DNA of 64,000 bases from contig NZ_MSTQ01000021.1 in the NCBI RefSeq assembly GCF_001945365.1, positions 28,782 to 92,781 of the forward strand, in the 5' to 3' direction. Both the position numbers and the translations under genes were made by a program. This stretch comes from Pseudomonas reinekei (GTDB taxonomy: Bacteria; Pseudomonadota; Gammaproteobacteria; Pseudomonadales; Pseudomonadaceae). The notes under the pieces are model-generated. The model searched no databases. It saw only the letters and a list, made by a program, of their open reading frames with translations, and was not told the DNA's origin. Positions 26,085-34,743 of this stretch are shown piece by piece. The number at the start of each line of letters is the position of its first letter. Within the stretch, counting starts at the first letter, position 1.

Positions 26085-27644
26085 TCAGGTGTTGTCCTTG
26101 CCCACCTCATAATCGCGCAGCTTATTGGCAATGGTGGTATGAGAAACCCCCAGCCGCTTGCCCAGTTGCCGACTGCTCGGGTGCTCGGAATACAGACGCT
26201 CCAGCACCGCTTTTTCGAAGCGCCCGACAATCTCGTCGAGCCCGCCCTCCAACGAGAAATCGCCAAGCGGCTGACGCACGCCATAGTCCGGCAGACGAAT
26301 GTGTTCGGCCTTGACCGTCCCGCCCTCGCACAGGGAAACCGCCTGAAACAGCACGTTCTCCAACTGCCGGACGTTGCCCGGCCAATGGTAATGACTGAGG
26401 CGATCCATGGCCGCTGGCGCCAGTTTCGGCAGCGGGCAACCGATCTGCCGACTGGCCTGATCGAGGAAGTGCTCGACCAACGGGGTCAAACCGTCGAGGC
26501 ATTCGCGCAGCGGTGGAATGTGCAGCGACAACACGTTCAAGCGGTGATAAAGGTCCTGGCGAAACTCGCCACGCGCGCACAACTCGGACAAGTCGACCTG
26601 GGTCGCGCAGATCACCCGAACATCCAGATACACCTCTTCATCACTGCCGACACGACGGAAGCACCCGTCCTGCAGGAAACGAAGCAATTTGACCTGCAAG
26701 CGCGGGCTCATTTCCCCGACGCCATCGAGAAACAACGTACCGCCCGCCGTCAGCTCCAACAGCCCGAGCTTGCCCTCGGCGCGCGCGCCCTCGAAGGCAC
26801 CGGGGCCGTAACCGAACAACTCCGTCTCGGCCATGGACTCCGGCAAGCCGGCGCAATTGAGCGCCATCAACGGCGACTGCCCGCGCGGACTCGCCAAGTG
26901 GCAGGCACGCGCCAACAGTTCTTTGCCAGTGCCGGTTTCACCTTCTATTAATAGCGGCGCATCCAGTGGCGCCATCCGCCGTGCTTCGCGCACCACCGCG
27001 GCCATCACTTTCGAGCTTTGGAAGATGCTGTCGAAACCTCGTAACTCTTGCTTGCGTACGTTATAGATGCGCTCACCCACCCGGTCGGCGCGGTGCAGCG
27101 TCAGCACGGCACCGGCCATGGCTTCGCTGTCGTCATGCTCCGATTGCAGCGGCGCGATGTCGGCCAGGAACACGTCGCCCTTGACCTTGACCCGCAACCC
27201 GTTGATTCGCGATTTGTTGGCGCGCACCAGTTCCGGCAAGTCGAAATCCTCGGCGTAGCGCGACAACGGTATCCCCGGCACTTCATCGACCCGCACACCC
27301 AGCAACTGCGCCGCCGCCCGGTTGGCCGCCACGATGGAGCCGCCCATGTCGATCGACAGCACCGGAAACTCCAGGGCGCCGAGCAACGCATTGAGCTCCA
27401 TGTGCCGACGCTCACTGGGCATCAGCCCTACACGCTTGACGCCAAACACCCCACCAATGGCTTCGAATTTCGGCCGCAACGCCTGGAACTGAATATTGAT
27501 CAGGTTCGGGCAGTGCAGGTAGATGGCGTTGCCATGCTCACCGCCCACTTCACCGCGAGCGACGTTGATGCCGTACTCAACCAAGAGGTTGAGAATGTCG
27601 CGAAGGATGCCGATGCGGTTTTGGCAGTGGACTTTGATACGCAT
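26085..27644 (-). CDS. phhR: Aromatic amino acid regulator PhhR (TyrR family)
   Basis: This 519 aa protein has an N-terminal ACT-like domain (IKVHCQNRIGILRDILNLL), a PAS domain (FPVLSIDMGGSIVAANRAAAQLLG) and an AAA+ domain with Walker A GETGTGKE. A TyrR-type HTH at the end (SSRQLGKRLGVSHTTIANKL) completes it. It senses aromatic amino acids and activates phhABC. The sigma-54 contact loop reads GAFEGA instead of GAFTGA, as in TyrR-like proteins that may not need sigma-54. Start MRIKVHCQNRIG at 27644 begins the ACT fold. It is divergent from phhA across a regulatory gap. Confidence 0.94.
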   Translation of the reverse strand: MRIKVHCQNRIGILRDILNLLVEYGINVARGEVGGEHGNAIYLHCPNLINIQFQALRPKFEAIGGVFGVKRVGLMPSERRHMELNALLGALEFPVLSIDMGGSIVAANRAAAQLLGVRVDEVPGIPLSRYAEDFDLPELVRANKSRINGLRVKVKGDVFLADIAPLQSEHDDSEAMAGAVLTLHRADRVGERIYNVRKQELRGFDSIFQSSKVMAAVVREARRMAPLDAPLLIEGETGTGKELLARACHLASPRGQSPLMALNCAGLPESMAETELFGYGPGAFEGARAEGKLGLLELTAGGTLFLDGVGEMSPRLQVKLLRFLQDGCFRRVGSDEEVYLDVRVICATQVDLSELCARGEFRQDLYHRLNVLSLHIPPLRECLDGLTPLVEHFLDQASRQIGCPLPKLAPAAMDRLSHYHWPGNVRQLENVLFQAVSLCEGGTVKAEHIRLPDYGVRQPLGDFSLEGGLDEIVGRFEKAVLERLYSEHPSSRQLGKRLGVSHTTIANKLRDYEVGKDNT

Positions 27645-27671
27645 AGGAAAGACCTGATAAACGAAGATTGA

Positions 27672-27765
27672 CCTGTGGGAGCCAGCCTGCTGGCGATGGC
27701 CTCGCATCAGGCAATATTGATATTGAATGACACGCCGCTATCGCCAGCAGGCTGGCTCCCACAGG
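27672..27765. repeat. REPIN (REP pair)
   Basis: Two inverted REP copies (variant core GTGGGAGCCAGCCTGCTGGCGA) flank a spacer containing ATTGAATGACAC. The arms pair over about 29 bases. The variant base pattern differs from the other copies (CCAGCCTGCTGG for CGAGCCTGCTCG), with compensating changes in both arms. Confidence 0.9.
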
Positions 27766-27871
27766 TTTAGCCCGACTTTTCTGTCGAGACACGCAGATAG
27801 TCGTCAAGATTATGTGACAGGCACGGCGATTTTCAAACCCGAAAATCTCAGCATCTACGCGATGACTGCCA

Positions 27872-27895
27872 ATTCGTAACGAATACTTTACGAAT
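27872..27895. promoter_or_regulatory. Predicted PhhR/TyrR operator upstream of phhA
   Basis: ATTCGTAA-N8-TTACGAAT is a perfect 8-base inverted repeat. It contains GTAA-N8-TTAC, the core of the TyrR box (TGTAAA-N6-TTTACA). It lies about 120 bases before the phhA start and beside phhR, so PhhR is the obvious ligand. Confidence 0.65.
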
Positions 27896-28012
27896 ATCAG
27901 CGAATTTTCCTGCGCACACCTCCAACTACCTGCTGCATGAACGCAATCCTTGGGGTATTCCTAGGTCTATAGCAGCACATAACAAGAACGAATCCCCTAG
28001 CAGGAGAGCAGC

Positions 28013-28804
28013 ATGAAGCAGACGCAATACGTGGCTCGCGAGCCCGATGCGCAAGGTTTTATCGACTACCCCGCCGAGGAACATGCGGTGTGGAACACGC
28101 TGATCACTCGCCAACTGAAAGTGATCGAAGGGCGTGCGTGCCAGGAGTACCTGGACGGTATCGAAAAACTCGGCCTGCCCCACGACCGCATTCCGCAACT
28201 GGGCGAGATCAACAAGGTCCTCGGTGAAACCACCGGTTGGCAGGTCGCCCGCGTGCCGGCGCTGATCCCCTTCCAGACCTTTTTTGAATTGCTCGCCAGC
28301 AAGCAGTTTCCGGTGGCCACCTTCATCCGTACCCGTGAAGAGCTGGATTACCTGCAAGAGCCAGACATTTTCCACGAGATCTTCGGCCACTGTCCGCTGC
28401 TGACCAACCCTTGGTTCGCTGAATTCACCCACACCTACGGCAAACTTGGCCTGCAGGCGTCGAAGGAAGAACGCGTGTACCTGGCGCGTCTGTACTGGAT
28501 GACCATCGAGTTCGGCCTGGTCGACACCCCGCAAGGCCAGCGCATCTACGGCGGCGGCATTCTGTCCTCGCCGAAAGAAACCGTTTACTGCCTGTCGGAC
28601 GAGCCTGAGCATCAGCCGTTCGATCCGCTGGAATGCATGCGCACGCCATACCGCATCGACATCCTTCAACCTCTGTATTTCGCGCTGCCGAATCTCAAGC
28701 GTCTGTTCGATCTCGCCCACGAAGACATCATGGGCATGGTCAAGCAAGCGATGCAGATGGGTCTGCACGCACCGAAATTTCCGCCCAAACCAAAAGCTGC
28801 GTGA
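28013..28804 (+). CDS. phhA: Phenylalanine-4-hydroxylase PhhA
   Basis: This 263 aa enzyme converts L-phenylalanine to L-tyrosine with tetrahydropterin, Fe(II) and O2. The iron ligands His121 and His126 (HEIFGH) and the Glu of YWMTIEFGL are present. It is the bacterial single-domain form, without the ACT regulatory domain of the animal enzyme. AGGAGAG precedes the ATG. phhB, which recycles its cofactor, follows. Confidence 0.98.
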   Translation: MKQTQYVAREPDAQGFIDYPAEEHAVWNTLITRQLKVIEGRACQEYLDGIEKLGLPHDRIPQLGEINKVLGETTGWQVARVPALIPFQTFFELLASKQFPVATFIRTREELDYLQEPDIFHEIFGHCPLLTNPWFAEFTHTYGKLGLQASKEERVYLARLYWMTIEFGLVDTPQGQRIYGGGILSSPKETVYCLSDEPEHQPFDPLECMRTPYRIDILQPLYFALPNLKRLFDLAHEDIMGMVKQAMQMGLHAPKFPPKPKAA

Positions 28805-28908
28805 ACCGCGACTTTTAAGATCAAGTGAGCCTGTCGTAAACCCACGCTTTGCATTAGCGTGGTGTTACTGACGGCCGATTTCCCAACATTCGATTTCAGG
28901 AATACATC

Positions 28909-29265
28909 ATGACCGCACTTACCCAAGCCCATTGCGAAGCCTGCCGCGCCGATGCTCCACAAGTCAGCGACGCAGAACTGCCGATCCTGATCAAGCAGAT
29001 CCCGGATTGGAACATCGAAGTCCGCGACGGCATCATGCAGCTGGAAAAGATTTTCCTGTTCAAGAACTTCAAGCACGCCCTGGCGTTCACCAACGCTGTC
29101 GGTGAAATCTCCGAGGCCGAAGGTCACCACCCTGGCCTGCTGACCGAGTGGGGCAAAGTCACCGTGACTTGGTGGAGCCACTCGATCAAAGGCCTGCACC
29201 GCAACGACTTCATCATGGCCGCCCGCACTGACATCGTTGCCAAGGACGCCGAGGGCCGCAAGTAA
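28909..29265 (+). CDS. phhB: Pterin-4a-carbinolamine dehydratase PhhB
   Basis: This 118 aa enzyme dehydrates the 4a-hydroxy-pterin made by PhhA. The family motif [E/D]-x3-H-[H/N] appears as EAEGHHPGLLTEW, with the second conserved His in WWSHSIKGL. The stop codon overlaps the start of phhC (TAATG), so the two are translationally coupled. Confidence 0.97.
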   Translation: MTALTQAHCEACRADAPQVSDAELPILIKQIPDWNIEVRDGIMQLEKIFLFKNFKHALAFTNAVGEISEAEGHHPGLLTEWGKVTVTWWSHSIKGLHRNDFIMAARTDIVAKDAEGRK

Positions 29266-30458
29266 TGCACTTCGATGCCATCGGCCGCGTACCCGGCGAC
29301 CCGATCCTGGGCCTGATGGAGGCCTATGCGCAGGACCCGAACCCGCGCAAGTTCGACCTTGGCGTGGGTGTCTATAAAGACGCCCAAGGCCTGACGCCCA
29401 TTCCGCAGTCGGTGAAACTGGCCGAGGCGCGTCTGGTGGAGCGTCAGAACACCAAGACCTATATCGGTGGTCACGGCGAACCTGCATTTGGCAAAGCGAT
29501 CAACGCATTGGTGCTTGGCGCCGACTCGGCACTGATCGCGCAACAGCGCGCCGGCGCCACCCAGACCCCGGGCGGCACTGGCGCGCTGCGTCTGAGCGCC
29601 GACTTCATTGCCCAGTGCCTGCCCGGCCGTGGCGTGTGGTTGAGCAATCCAACCTGGCCAATCCACGAAACGATTTTCGCGGCGGCCAAGGTCAAGGTCA
29701 GCCACTACCCCTACGTGGGCAGTGACAACCGGCTCGACATTGACGGCATGCTCGCCGCGCTCAACGAGGCGCCCAAGGGCGATGTCGTGTTACTGCACGC
29801 CTGCTGCCACAACCCGACCGGCTTCGACCTGTCCCACGACGATTGGCGCCGTGTGCTGGAGGTTGTGCGCAAACGCGAACTGCTGCCGCTGATCGACTTC
29901 GCCTACCAGGGCTTCGGCGATGGCCTGGAGCAGGATGCCTGGTCGACCCGATTGTTCGCCGCCGAGTTGCCGGAAGTGCTGATCACCAGTTCCTGCTCGA
30001 AGAACTTCGGCCTGTACCGCGACCGCACCGGTGCGCTGATTGTCTGCGCGAAAACCGCCGACAAGCTCACCGATATCCGCAGCCAGTTGGCCAACATCGC
30101 CCGCAACTTGTGGTCGACGCCTCCGGACCATGGTGCCGCGGTCGTGGCAACCATCCTCGGCGACCCGGAACTGAAACGCCTGTGGGCCGACGAAGTGGAA
30201 GCGATGCGTCTGCGGATCGCCCAACTGCGCAGCGGCTTGATGGAAGCGCTCGAACCCCACGGTTTGCGCGAGCGCTTTGCCCACATTGGCGTGCAGCGCG
30301 GGATGTTCTCCTATACCGGCCTGTCGCCGGAGCAAGTGAAAAACCTGCGCGATCATCACAGCGTGTACATGGTCAGCTCGGGCCGGGCCAACGTGGCGGG
30401 GATTGATGCGACGCGTCTGGATTTGCTGGCCGAGGCAATCGCCAGCGTCTGCAAGTAA
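29265..30458 (+). CDS. phhC: Aromatic amino acid aminotransferase PhhC
   Basis: This 397 aa protein is a class I PLP aminotransferase with the Lys of TSSCSKNFGLYRDR as the Schiff-base residue and N/P/Y positions of the family (HNPTGFD, IDFAYQGFG). It moves the amino group of tyrosine to 2-oxoglutarate in Phe/Tyr breakdown. It resembles TyrB/AspC. A REPIN follows the gene. Confidence 0.95.
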   Translation: MHFDAIGRVPGDPILGLMEAYAQDPNPRKFDLGVGVYKDAQGLTPIPQSVKLAEARLVERQNTKTYIGGHGEPAFGKAINALVLGADSALIAQQRAGATQTPGGTGALRLSADFIAQCLPGRGVWLSNPTWPIHETIFAAAKVKVSHYPYVGSDNRLDIDGMLAALNEAPKGDVVLLHACCHNPTGFDLSHDDWRRVLEVVRKRELLPLIDFAYQGFGDGLEQDAWSTRLFAAELPEVLITSSCSKNFGLYRDRTGALIVCAKTADKLTDIRSQLANIARNLWSTPPDHGAAVVATILGDPELKRLWADEVEAMRLRIAQLRSGLMEALEPHGLRERFAHIGVQRGMFSYTGLSPEQVKNLRDHHSVYMVSSGRANVAGIDATRLDLLAEAIASVCK

Positions 30459-30479
30459 CCTTCAGGCACGGCAAGCCCC

Positions 30480-30570
30480 TGTGGGAGCGAGCCTGCTCGC
30501 GAATGCGATCTATCAGTCAACTTCACCATTGAATGACACTCCGCTTTCGCGAGCAGGCACGCTCCCACAT
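30480..30570. repeat. REPIN (REP pair)
   Basis: GTGGGAGCGAGCCTGCTCGCGA and its inverted partner (one mismatch: GCAGGCACGCTCCCAC) flank a spacer with ATTGAATGACACTCCG. It lies just after phhC and may act as a 3' mRNA-end structure. Confidence 0.9.
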
Positions 30571-30730
30571 TTGTTTTCGGTCGCTCCCCCAGTCATGTCT
30601 AGACAACCCCGTCTGTCGAAACAAATGGATTTAAAAGTCTGTTTGTCATTTTTACTGCTGTATCCTGCCCAAGCTTTTTAAAAGCGCGGATCTACCAGAT
30701 CTATCAACAGACTTAGCGAGGAGCGCAACC

Positions 30731-30862
30731 ATGCACGAGATTCCTAATCTCCCCTTCCCAAGCCTGCACGTACCTGAGCAGACGACCACGCAACAAGCCG
30801 GTGCACAACAGCCCGAGCCCAAAGAAGCACCTGACAGCTGCCAGGCTGACAGCGAAGACTGA
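30731..30862 (+). CDS. 43 aa small hydrophilic protein, function unknown
   Basis: The ATG is preceded by GAGGAG at good spacing, and the reading frame has no membrane segment. The peptide is Gln/Pro/Glu-rich (QTTTQQAGAQQPEPKE) and ends in an acidic SCQADSED with one Cys. It is followed 71 bases later by another small gene, so they may form a unit. No family is recognised. Real translation is supported only by the ribosome site and length. Confidence 0.5.
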   Translation: MHEIPNLPFPSLHVPEQTTTQQAGAQQPEPKEAPDSCQADSED

Positions 30863-30933
30863 ACCACCCGCCGTACAGACCGTGTGGAAAGCGCTAACAT
30901 GCGCTTTCCACACTGCCTGATGAGCCCTTGACC

Positions 30934-31119
30934 ATGACCGATGAATTTAGCGAAGCCCAGGCCAGCGTCCTGATCGGCACCGCCGAGAAAATGATCGAGA
31001 TCTGGAATCGCCTCCCTCCCGCGAAACAAGCCGCTTTGCTAGCCCGCTTCGGCACGGAAGAAAATGCCTTGGCCGCGCTGGTCACCACGCAACTGGTAGC
31101 CCCTGCCAAGCCCGAGTGA
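30934..31119 (+). CDS. 61 aa small helical protein, function unknown
   Basis: This predicted protein is mostly alpha-helical (SVLIGTAEKMIEIWNRLPP, AALLARFGTEENALAALV) with no signal or membrane segment. A codon-typical Pseudomonas reading frame supports it. The upstream ATG at 30934 is the best start. The neighbours (phhC, MFS transporter) do not point to a function. Confidence 0.65.
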   Translation: MTDEFSEAQASVLIGTAEKMIEIWNRLPPAKQAALLARFGTEENALAALVTTQLVAPAKPE

Positions 31120-31218
31120 CACCGCCCGGCAATTAGTTTTACTTTTACACAACCCACGACAGCCAGCCCCGCTATCATAAGCAGCCTATCTATCCTGCTT
31201 TACCGTGGACCTTTACCC

Positions 31219-32418
31219 ATGTCTGAAAACCAGCGCCCCCTGGCGGTCACGCTGCAAGTTGTATCCATCGTCCTTTTCACTTTTATCGGCTATCTGAACA
31301 TCGGCATTCCCTTGGCCGTATTGCCCGGTTATGTCCACAGCGACCTGGGCTTTGGCGCTGTGATCGCGGGTCTGGTAATCAGCGTGCAATACCTGGCCAC
31401 CCTGCTCAGCCGTCCGTATGCCGGGAAAATCATCGACAACAAAGGCAGCAAGCTGGCGGTCATGTACGGCCTGGCCGGGTGTGGCTTGAGTGGTGTGTTC
31501 ATGCTGATTTCAGCCTGGACCCAAAGCTTGCCGATGCTCAGCCTGATCAGCCTGCTGATCGGCCGCCTGGTCCTCGGCAGCGCCGAAAGCCTGGTGGGGT
31601 CCGGTTCGATTGGCTGGGGCATCGGCCGGGTGGGCGCGGCGAATACCGCCAAGGTCATCTCATGGAACGGCATCGCCAGCTATGGCGCACTGGCGATCGG
31701 TGCGCCGTTGGGTGTTTTGCTGGTCAGTAAAATGGGCTTGTGGAGCATGGGCGCGAGTATCGTGCTGCTGGCCGTTTTGGGTCTGCTGCTGGCCTGGCGG
31801 AAAACCGCCGCGCCGATCGTTGTCGGCGAGCGCTTGCCTTTCATGCATGTGCTTGGCCGAGTGTTGCCCCACGGCTGTGGCCTGGCCTTGGGCTCCATCG
31901 GGTTCGGCACCATCGCCACGTTCATCACCCTGTATTACGCCACGCAGCACTGGGACAACGCAGTGCTGTGCCTGAGCCTGTTTGGCGCCAGCTTCATCGG
32001 CGCGCGCCTGTTGTTCGGCAACCTGATCAACCGCCTCGGCGGCTTTCGCGTGGCGATTGCCTGTTTGTCGGTGGAAACCCTGGGCCTGTTGCTGCTGTGG
32101 CTGGCACCGGACGCGCACTGGGCGCTGGCAGGTGCGGCATTGAGCGGTTTCGGTTTCTCGCTGGTGTTCCCGGCGCTTGGGGTGGAAGCGGTCAACCTCG
32201 TACCCGCCTCCAGTCGTGGCGCTGCGGTGGGGGCTTATTCGCTGTTCATCGACCTGTCGCTGGGGATCACCGGACCACTGGCCGGTGCGATTGCCGCCGG
32301 ATTCGGCTTTGCTTCAATCTTCCTGTTCGCCGCACTGGCGGCACTCAGTGGCCTGGCGCTCAGCGTGTACTTGTACCGTCAGGCACCGAGGCAGCGTGAA
32401 ACCCGCGACACGCGTTAG
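31219..32418 (+). CDS. MFS transporter (YhhS/YfcJ-like)
   Basis: This 399 aa protein has twelve predicted membrane helices, beginning VTLQVVSIVLFTFIGYLNIGI. An MFS motif A-like stretch appears between helices 2 and 3 (RPYAGKIIDNKGSK). It resembles the YhhS/YfcJ branch of drug/sugar efflux carriers, whose substrates are not settled. The stop codon overlaps that of the convergent arfB by 4 bases. Confidence 0.85.
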   Translation: MSENQRPLAVTLQVVSIVLFTFIGYLNIGIPLAVLPGYVHSDLGFGAVIAGLVISVQYLATLLSRPYAGKIIDNKGSKLAVMYGLAGCGLSGVFMLISAWTQSLPMLSLISLLIGRLVLGSAESLVGSGSIGWGIGRVGAANTAKVISWNGIASYGALAIGAPLGVLLVSKMGLWSMGASIVLLAVLGLLLAWRKTAAPIVVGERLPFMHVLGRVLPHGCGLALGSIGFGTIATFITLYYATQHWDNAVLCLSLFGASFIGARLLFGNLINRLGGFRVAIACLSVETLGLLLLWLAPDAHWALAGAALSGFGFSLVFPALGVEAVNLVPASSRGAAVGAYSLFIDLSLGITGPLAGAIAAGFGFASIFLFAALAALSGLALSVYLYRQAPRQRETRDTR

Positions 32419-32828
32419 AAGTCGACCTTGCCGCGCCCGGCCTTGATATGGCCGCGCTTGCTTTTGGATTCGAGCCGCCGCGTCTTTGAACCAAGCGTCG
32501 GCTTGGTCGGGCGGCGTTTCTTTTCGACCTTGGTGGCGCTCTGGATCAGCTCGACCAAACGCTCCAGGGCATCGACGCGGTTCTGCTCCTGGGTCCGGTA
32601 TTGCTGGGCCTTGATGATCAGCACGCCATCGCTGGTGATGCGGCTGTCGCGCAGCGCCAGCAGCCGTTCCTTGTAGAACTCGGGCAAGGACGAGGCCGCA
32701 ATGTCGAAACGCAGGTGCACGGCGCTCGACACCTTGTTGACGTTCTGCCCACCAGCGCCCTGGGCACGAATGGCGGACAGCTCGATCTCGGCATCCGGCA
32801 GATGCACATTGTTGGAAATCACCAGCAT
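32415..32828 (-). CDS. arfB: Alternative ribosome-rescue factor ArfB (YaeJ)
   Basis: This 137 aa protein has a release-factor catalytic domain with the GGQ motif (RAQGAGGQNVNK) and a long basic C-terminal tail (SKTRRLESKSKRGHIK) that inserts in the mRNA channel. It hydrolyses peptidyl-tRNA on ribosomes stalled without a stop codon. The start MLVISNNVHL at 32828 follows the fold; an upstream in-frame reading starts within a REP repeat and is rejected. Confidence 0.95.
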   Translation of the reverse strand: MLVISNNVHLPDAEIELSAIRAQGAGGQNVNKVSSAVHLRFDIAASSLPEFYKERLLALRDSRITSDGVLIIKAQQYRTQEQNRVDALERLVELIQSATKVEKKRRPTKPTLGSKTRRLESKSKRGHIKAGRGKVDF

Positions 32829-32880
32829 GGAAAAGCGTCCGTATTCAGAGGGTGCAGGATACCGCGAATGACGACCCCAC

Positions 32881-32966
32881 TGTGGGAGCGAGCCTGCTCG
32901 CGATGGCGTCGGCACGTACAACATCAAGTTGGCTGATCCACCGCTATCGCGAGCAGGCTCGCACAG
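32881..32966. repeat. REPIN (REP pair)
   Basis: GTGGGAGCGAGCCTGCTCGCGA at 32882 and its inverted partner CGCGAGCAGGCTCGCAC flank a 40-base spacer lacking the usual ATTGAATG block. It lies between arfB and the aroP terminator. Confidence 0.85.
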
Positions 32967-32984
32967 GATTTTGTGTGATCCTTG

Positions 32985-33024
32985 AAAACAACAAACCCGG
33001 CACTTGGCCGGGTTTGTTGTTTTT
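32985..33024 (-). terminator. Strong terminator after aroP
   Basis: AAAACAACAAACCCGGC pairs over 17 bases with GCCGGGTTTGTTGTTTT. It sits 9 bases beyond the aroP stop and can act on both strands. Confidence 0.9.
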
Positions 33025-33032
33025 GCGGGGAA

Positions 33033-34445
33033 TTACTCCACAGCGGTTTGCATTACACGCTGTGCACTGCGCTTGTTCTTGATGCCGTAGCACACCCACA
33101 TGAACACGACCCACACCGGAATCGCGTACACCGAGACTTGAATCCCCGGAATCAACAGCATGACGCCAAGGATAAACACCACGAACGCCAGGCAGACGTA
33201 GTTCCCGTACGGGTACCACAGGGCCTTGAACAGCGGCGTTTGTTTGGTCTTGTTCATGTGCTGGCGGAACTTGAAGTGCGAGAAGCTGATCATCGCCCAG
33301 TTGATTACCAGGGTCGCAACCACCAGCGACATCAGCAGTTCCAGCGCGCTGTGCGGAATCAGGTAGTTCAGCAGAACCGCGATCAGGGTCACCGCAGCCG
33401 AAGCCAGGATCGAACGTACCGGCACGCCGCGCTTGTCGATCTTCGCCAGCGCTTTCGGCGCATCGCCCTGCTCAGCCATGCCCAGCAGCATGCGGCTGTT
33501 GCAGTAGGTGCCACTGTTGTACACCGACAGCGCCGCGGTCAGGACCACGAAGTTGAGGATGTGCGCGGCGGTGTTGCTGCCGAGCATCGAGAACACCTGC
33601 ACGAACGGGCTGCCGCTGTAGGAATCACCGGAGGCGTTCAGGGTCGTCAGCAGACTGTCCCAAGGCGTCAACGACAGCAGGATGACCAGTGCACCGATGT
33701 AGAAAATCAGGATCCGGTAGATCACCTGGTTGATCGCTTTGGGGATCACGGTTTTCGGTTTATCCGCTTCGGCGGCGGTGAAACCGAGCATTTCCAGGCC
33801 ACCGAAAGAGAACATGATGATCGCCATGGCCATCACCAGACCACTGATGCCATTCGGGAAGAAGCCGCCGTGGGTCCACAGATTGCTGACCGCCGCTTGC
33901 GGGCCGCCGTTACCGCTGACCAGCAGGTAGCTGCCCAGACCGATCATACCGACAATCGCCACGACCTTGATGATCGCAAACCAGAACTCGGCTTCGCCAA
34001 ACACTTTGACGTTGGCCAGGTTGATCGCATTGATCAGCACGAAGAAGGCAGCTGCGGAGGCCCAGGTCGGGATGTCCGGCGCCCAATAGTGGATGTATTT
34101 GCCGACCGCGGTCAGCTCGGACATGCCCACCAGAATGTACAGGATCCAGCAGTTCCAGCCAGACAGGAACCCGGCAAAACCGCCCCAGTATTTGTGCGCG
34201 AAGTGGCTGAAGGAACCGGCCACCGGCTCTTCGACGATCATTTCGCCCAGTTGGCGCATGATCATGAAGGCAATGAAGCCGCAAATGGCGTAGCCGAGAA
34301 TCATCGATGGGCCGGCGGATTTCAGTACCCCGGCCGAGCCGAGGAACAAACCGGTACCGATCGCGCCACCGAGGGCGATCAGTTGAATGTGGCGATTTTT
34401 CAGGCCGCGTTTCAGCTCGCCTGAGTGCGAGTTTTGTCCACTCAT
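33033..34445 (-). CDS. aroP: Aromatic amino acid permease AroP (APC/AAT family)
   Basis: This 470 aa protein has about twelve membrane helices and the AAT family start LKRGLKNRHIQLIALGGAIGTGLFLGS (in part, residues about 11-37). GAIGTGLF is the substrate-site glycine-rich loop and EPVAGSFSHFA follows in helix 3. It resembles AroP/PheP importers of Phe, Tyr and Trp. P. aeruginosa has a similar permease beside phhABC, so supplying the phh pathway is likely. The start MSGQNSHSGEL at 34445 is preferred over an upstream codon. Confidence 0.93.
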   Translation of the reverse strand: MSGQNSHSGELKRGLKNRHIQLIALGGAIGTGLFLGSAGVLKSAGPSMILGYAICGFIAFMIMRQLGEMIVEEPVAGSFSHFAHKYWGGFAGFLSGWNCWILYILVGMSELTAVGKYIHYWAPDIPTWASAAAFFVLINAINLANVKVFGEAEFWFAIIKVVAIVGMIGLGSYLLVSGNGGPQAAVSNLWTHGGFFPNGISGLVMAMAIIMFSFGGLEMLGFTAAEADKPKTVIPKAINQVIYRILIFYIGALVILLSLTPWDSLLTTLNASGDSYSGSPFVQVFSMLGSNTAAHILNFVVLTAALSVYNSGTYCNSRMLLGMAEQGDAPKALAKIDKRGVPVRSILASAAVTLIAVLLNYLIPHSALELLMSLVVATLVINWAMISFSHFKFRQHMNKTKQTPLFKALWYPYGNYVCLAFVVFILGVMLLIPGIQVSVYAIPVWVVFMWVCYGIKNKRSAQRVMQTAVE

Positions 34446-34505
34446 GAAAAGGGTCTCACGCAAGGTTTGATGATGTTCAGAAGACGTTGCTGCTCAAGAA
34501 AGGCG

Positions 34506-34568
34506 TTAAGCGGCACCGATCAAACCCCAGCGCAGGCACCAGGAGTTCAGCGTATTTACAACGGTCAT
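34506..34568 (-). CDS. Candidate 20 aa leader peptide before aroP
   Basis: An ATG at 34568 with ACAGGTGA upstream opens a 20-codon frame with Trp at residues 10 and 14 (SWCLRW) and a hydrophobic end (GLIGAA). It ends 60 bases before aroP. A Trp-rich peptide before an aromatic permease is what a translational attenuator would need. No classic terminator hairpin follows it, so the role is open. A chance frame is possible. Confidence 0.4.
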   Translation of the reverse strand: MTVVNTLNSWCLRWGLIGAA

Positions 34569-34743
34569 GCGTCACCTGTTTGTTTTTATCTGTGACGAAA
34601 TCGAACCCGACACGCTCGTGACGCGGCGGAGTGAACAAGGCGGATAGCCTTGAGAATTGCGCAGATGCGCAGGAGGTCACAGGTAAAACGCGCGCATTGT
34701 ACACCGCTAACCCCCTGCCGCCAGACCCGCTGGACAAGCGTGT

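Larger units (their letters stand above)
27645..28012. other. phhR-phhA divergent control region
   Basis: This 368-base stretch has no gene. It holds a REPIN at 27672-27765, a 7-base inverted repeat at 27828-27847 and one strong PhhR-box candidate at 27872-27895. No convincing -10/-35 or sigma-54 pair was found downstream of the box. Confidence 0.7.

Noticed and set aside
27818..27832. AGGCAC-like half site as a sigma-54 promoter of phhA
   Set aside because: The -12 half (TTTT) has lost the invariant GC and the element lies upstream of the PhhR box, the wrong side for an activator site.
32982..34424. Plus-strand frame antisense to aroP (480 codons)
   Set aside because: Mirror of a membrane-protein gene; His/Asp/Arg-rich product is an artefact.
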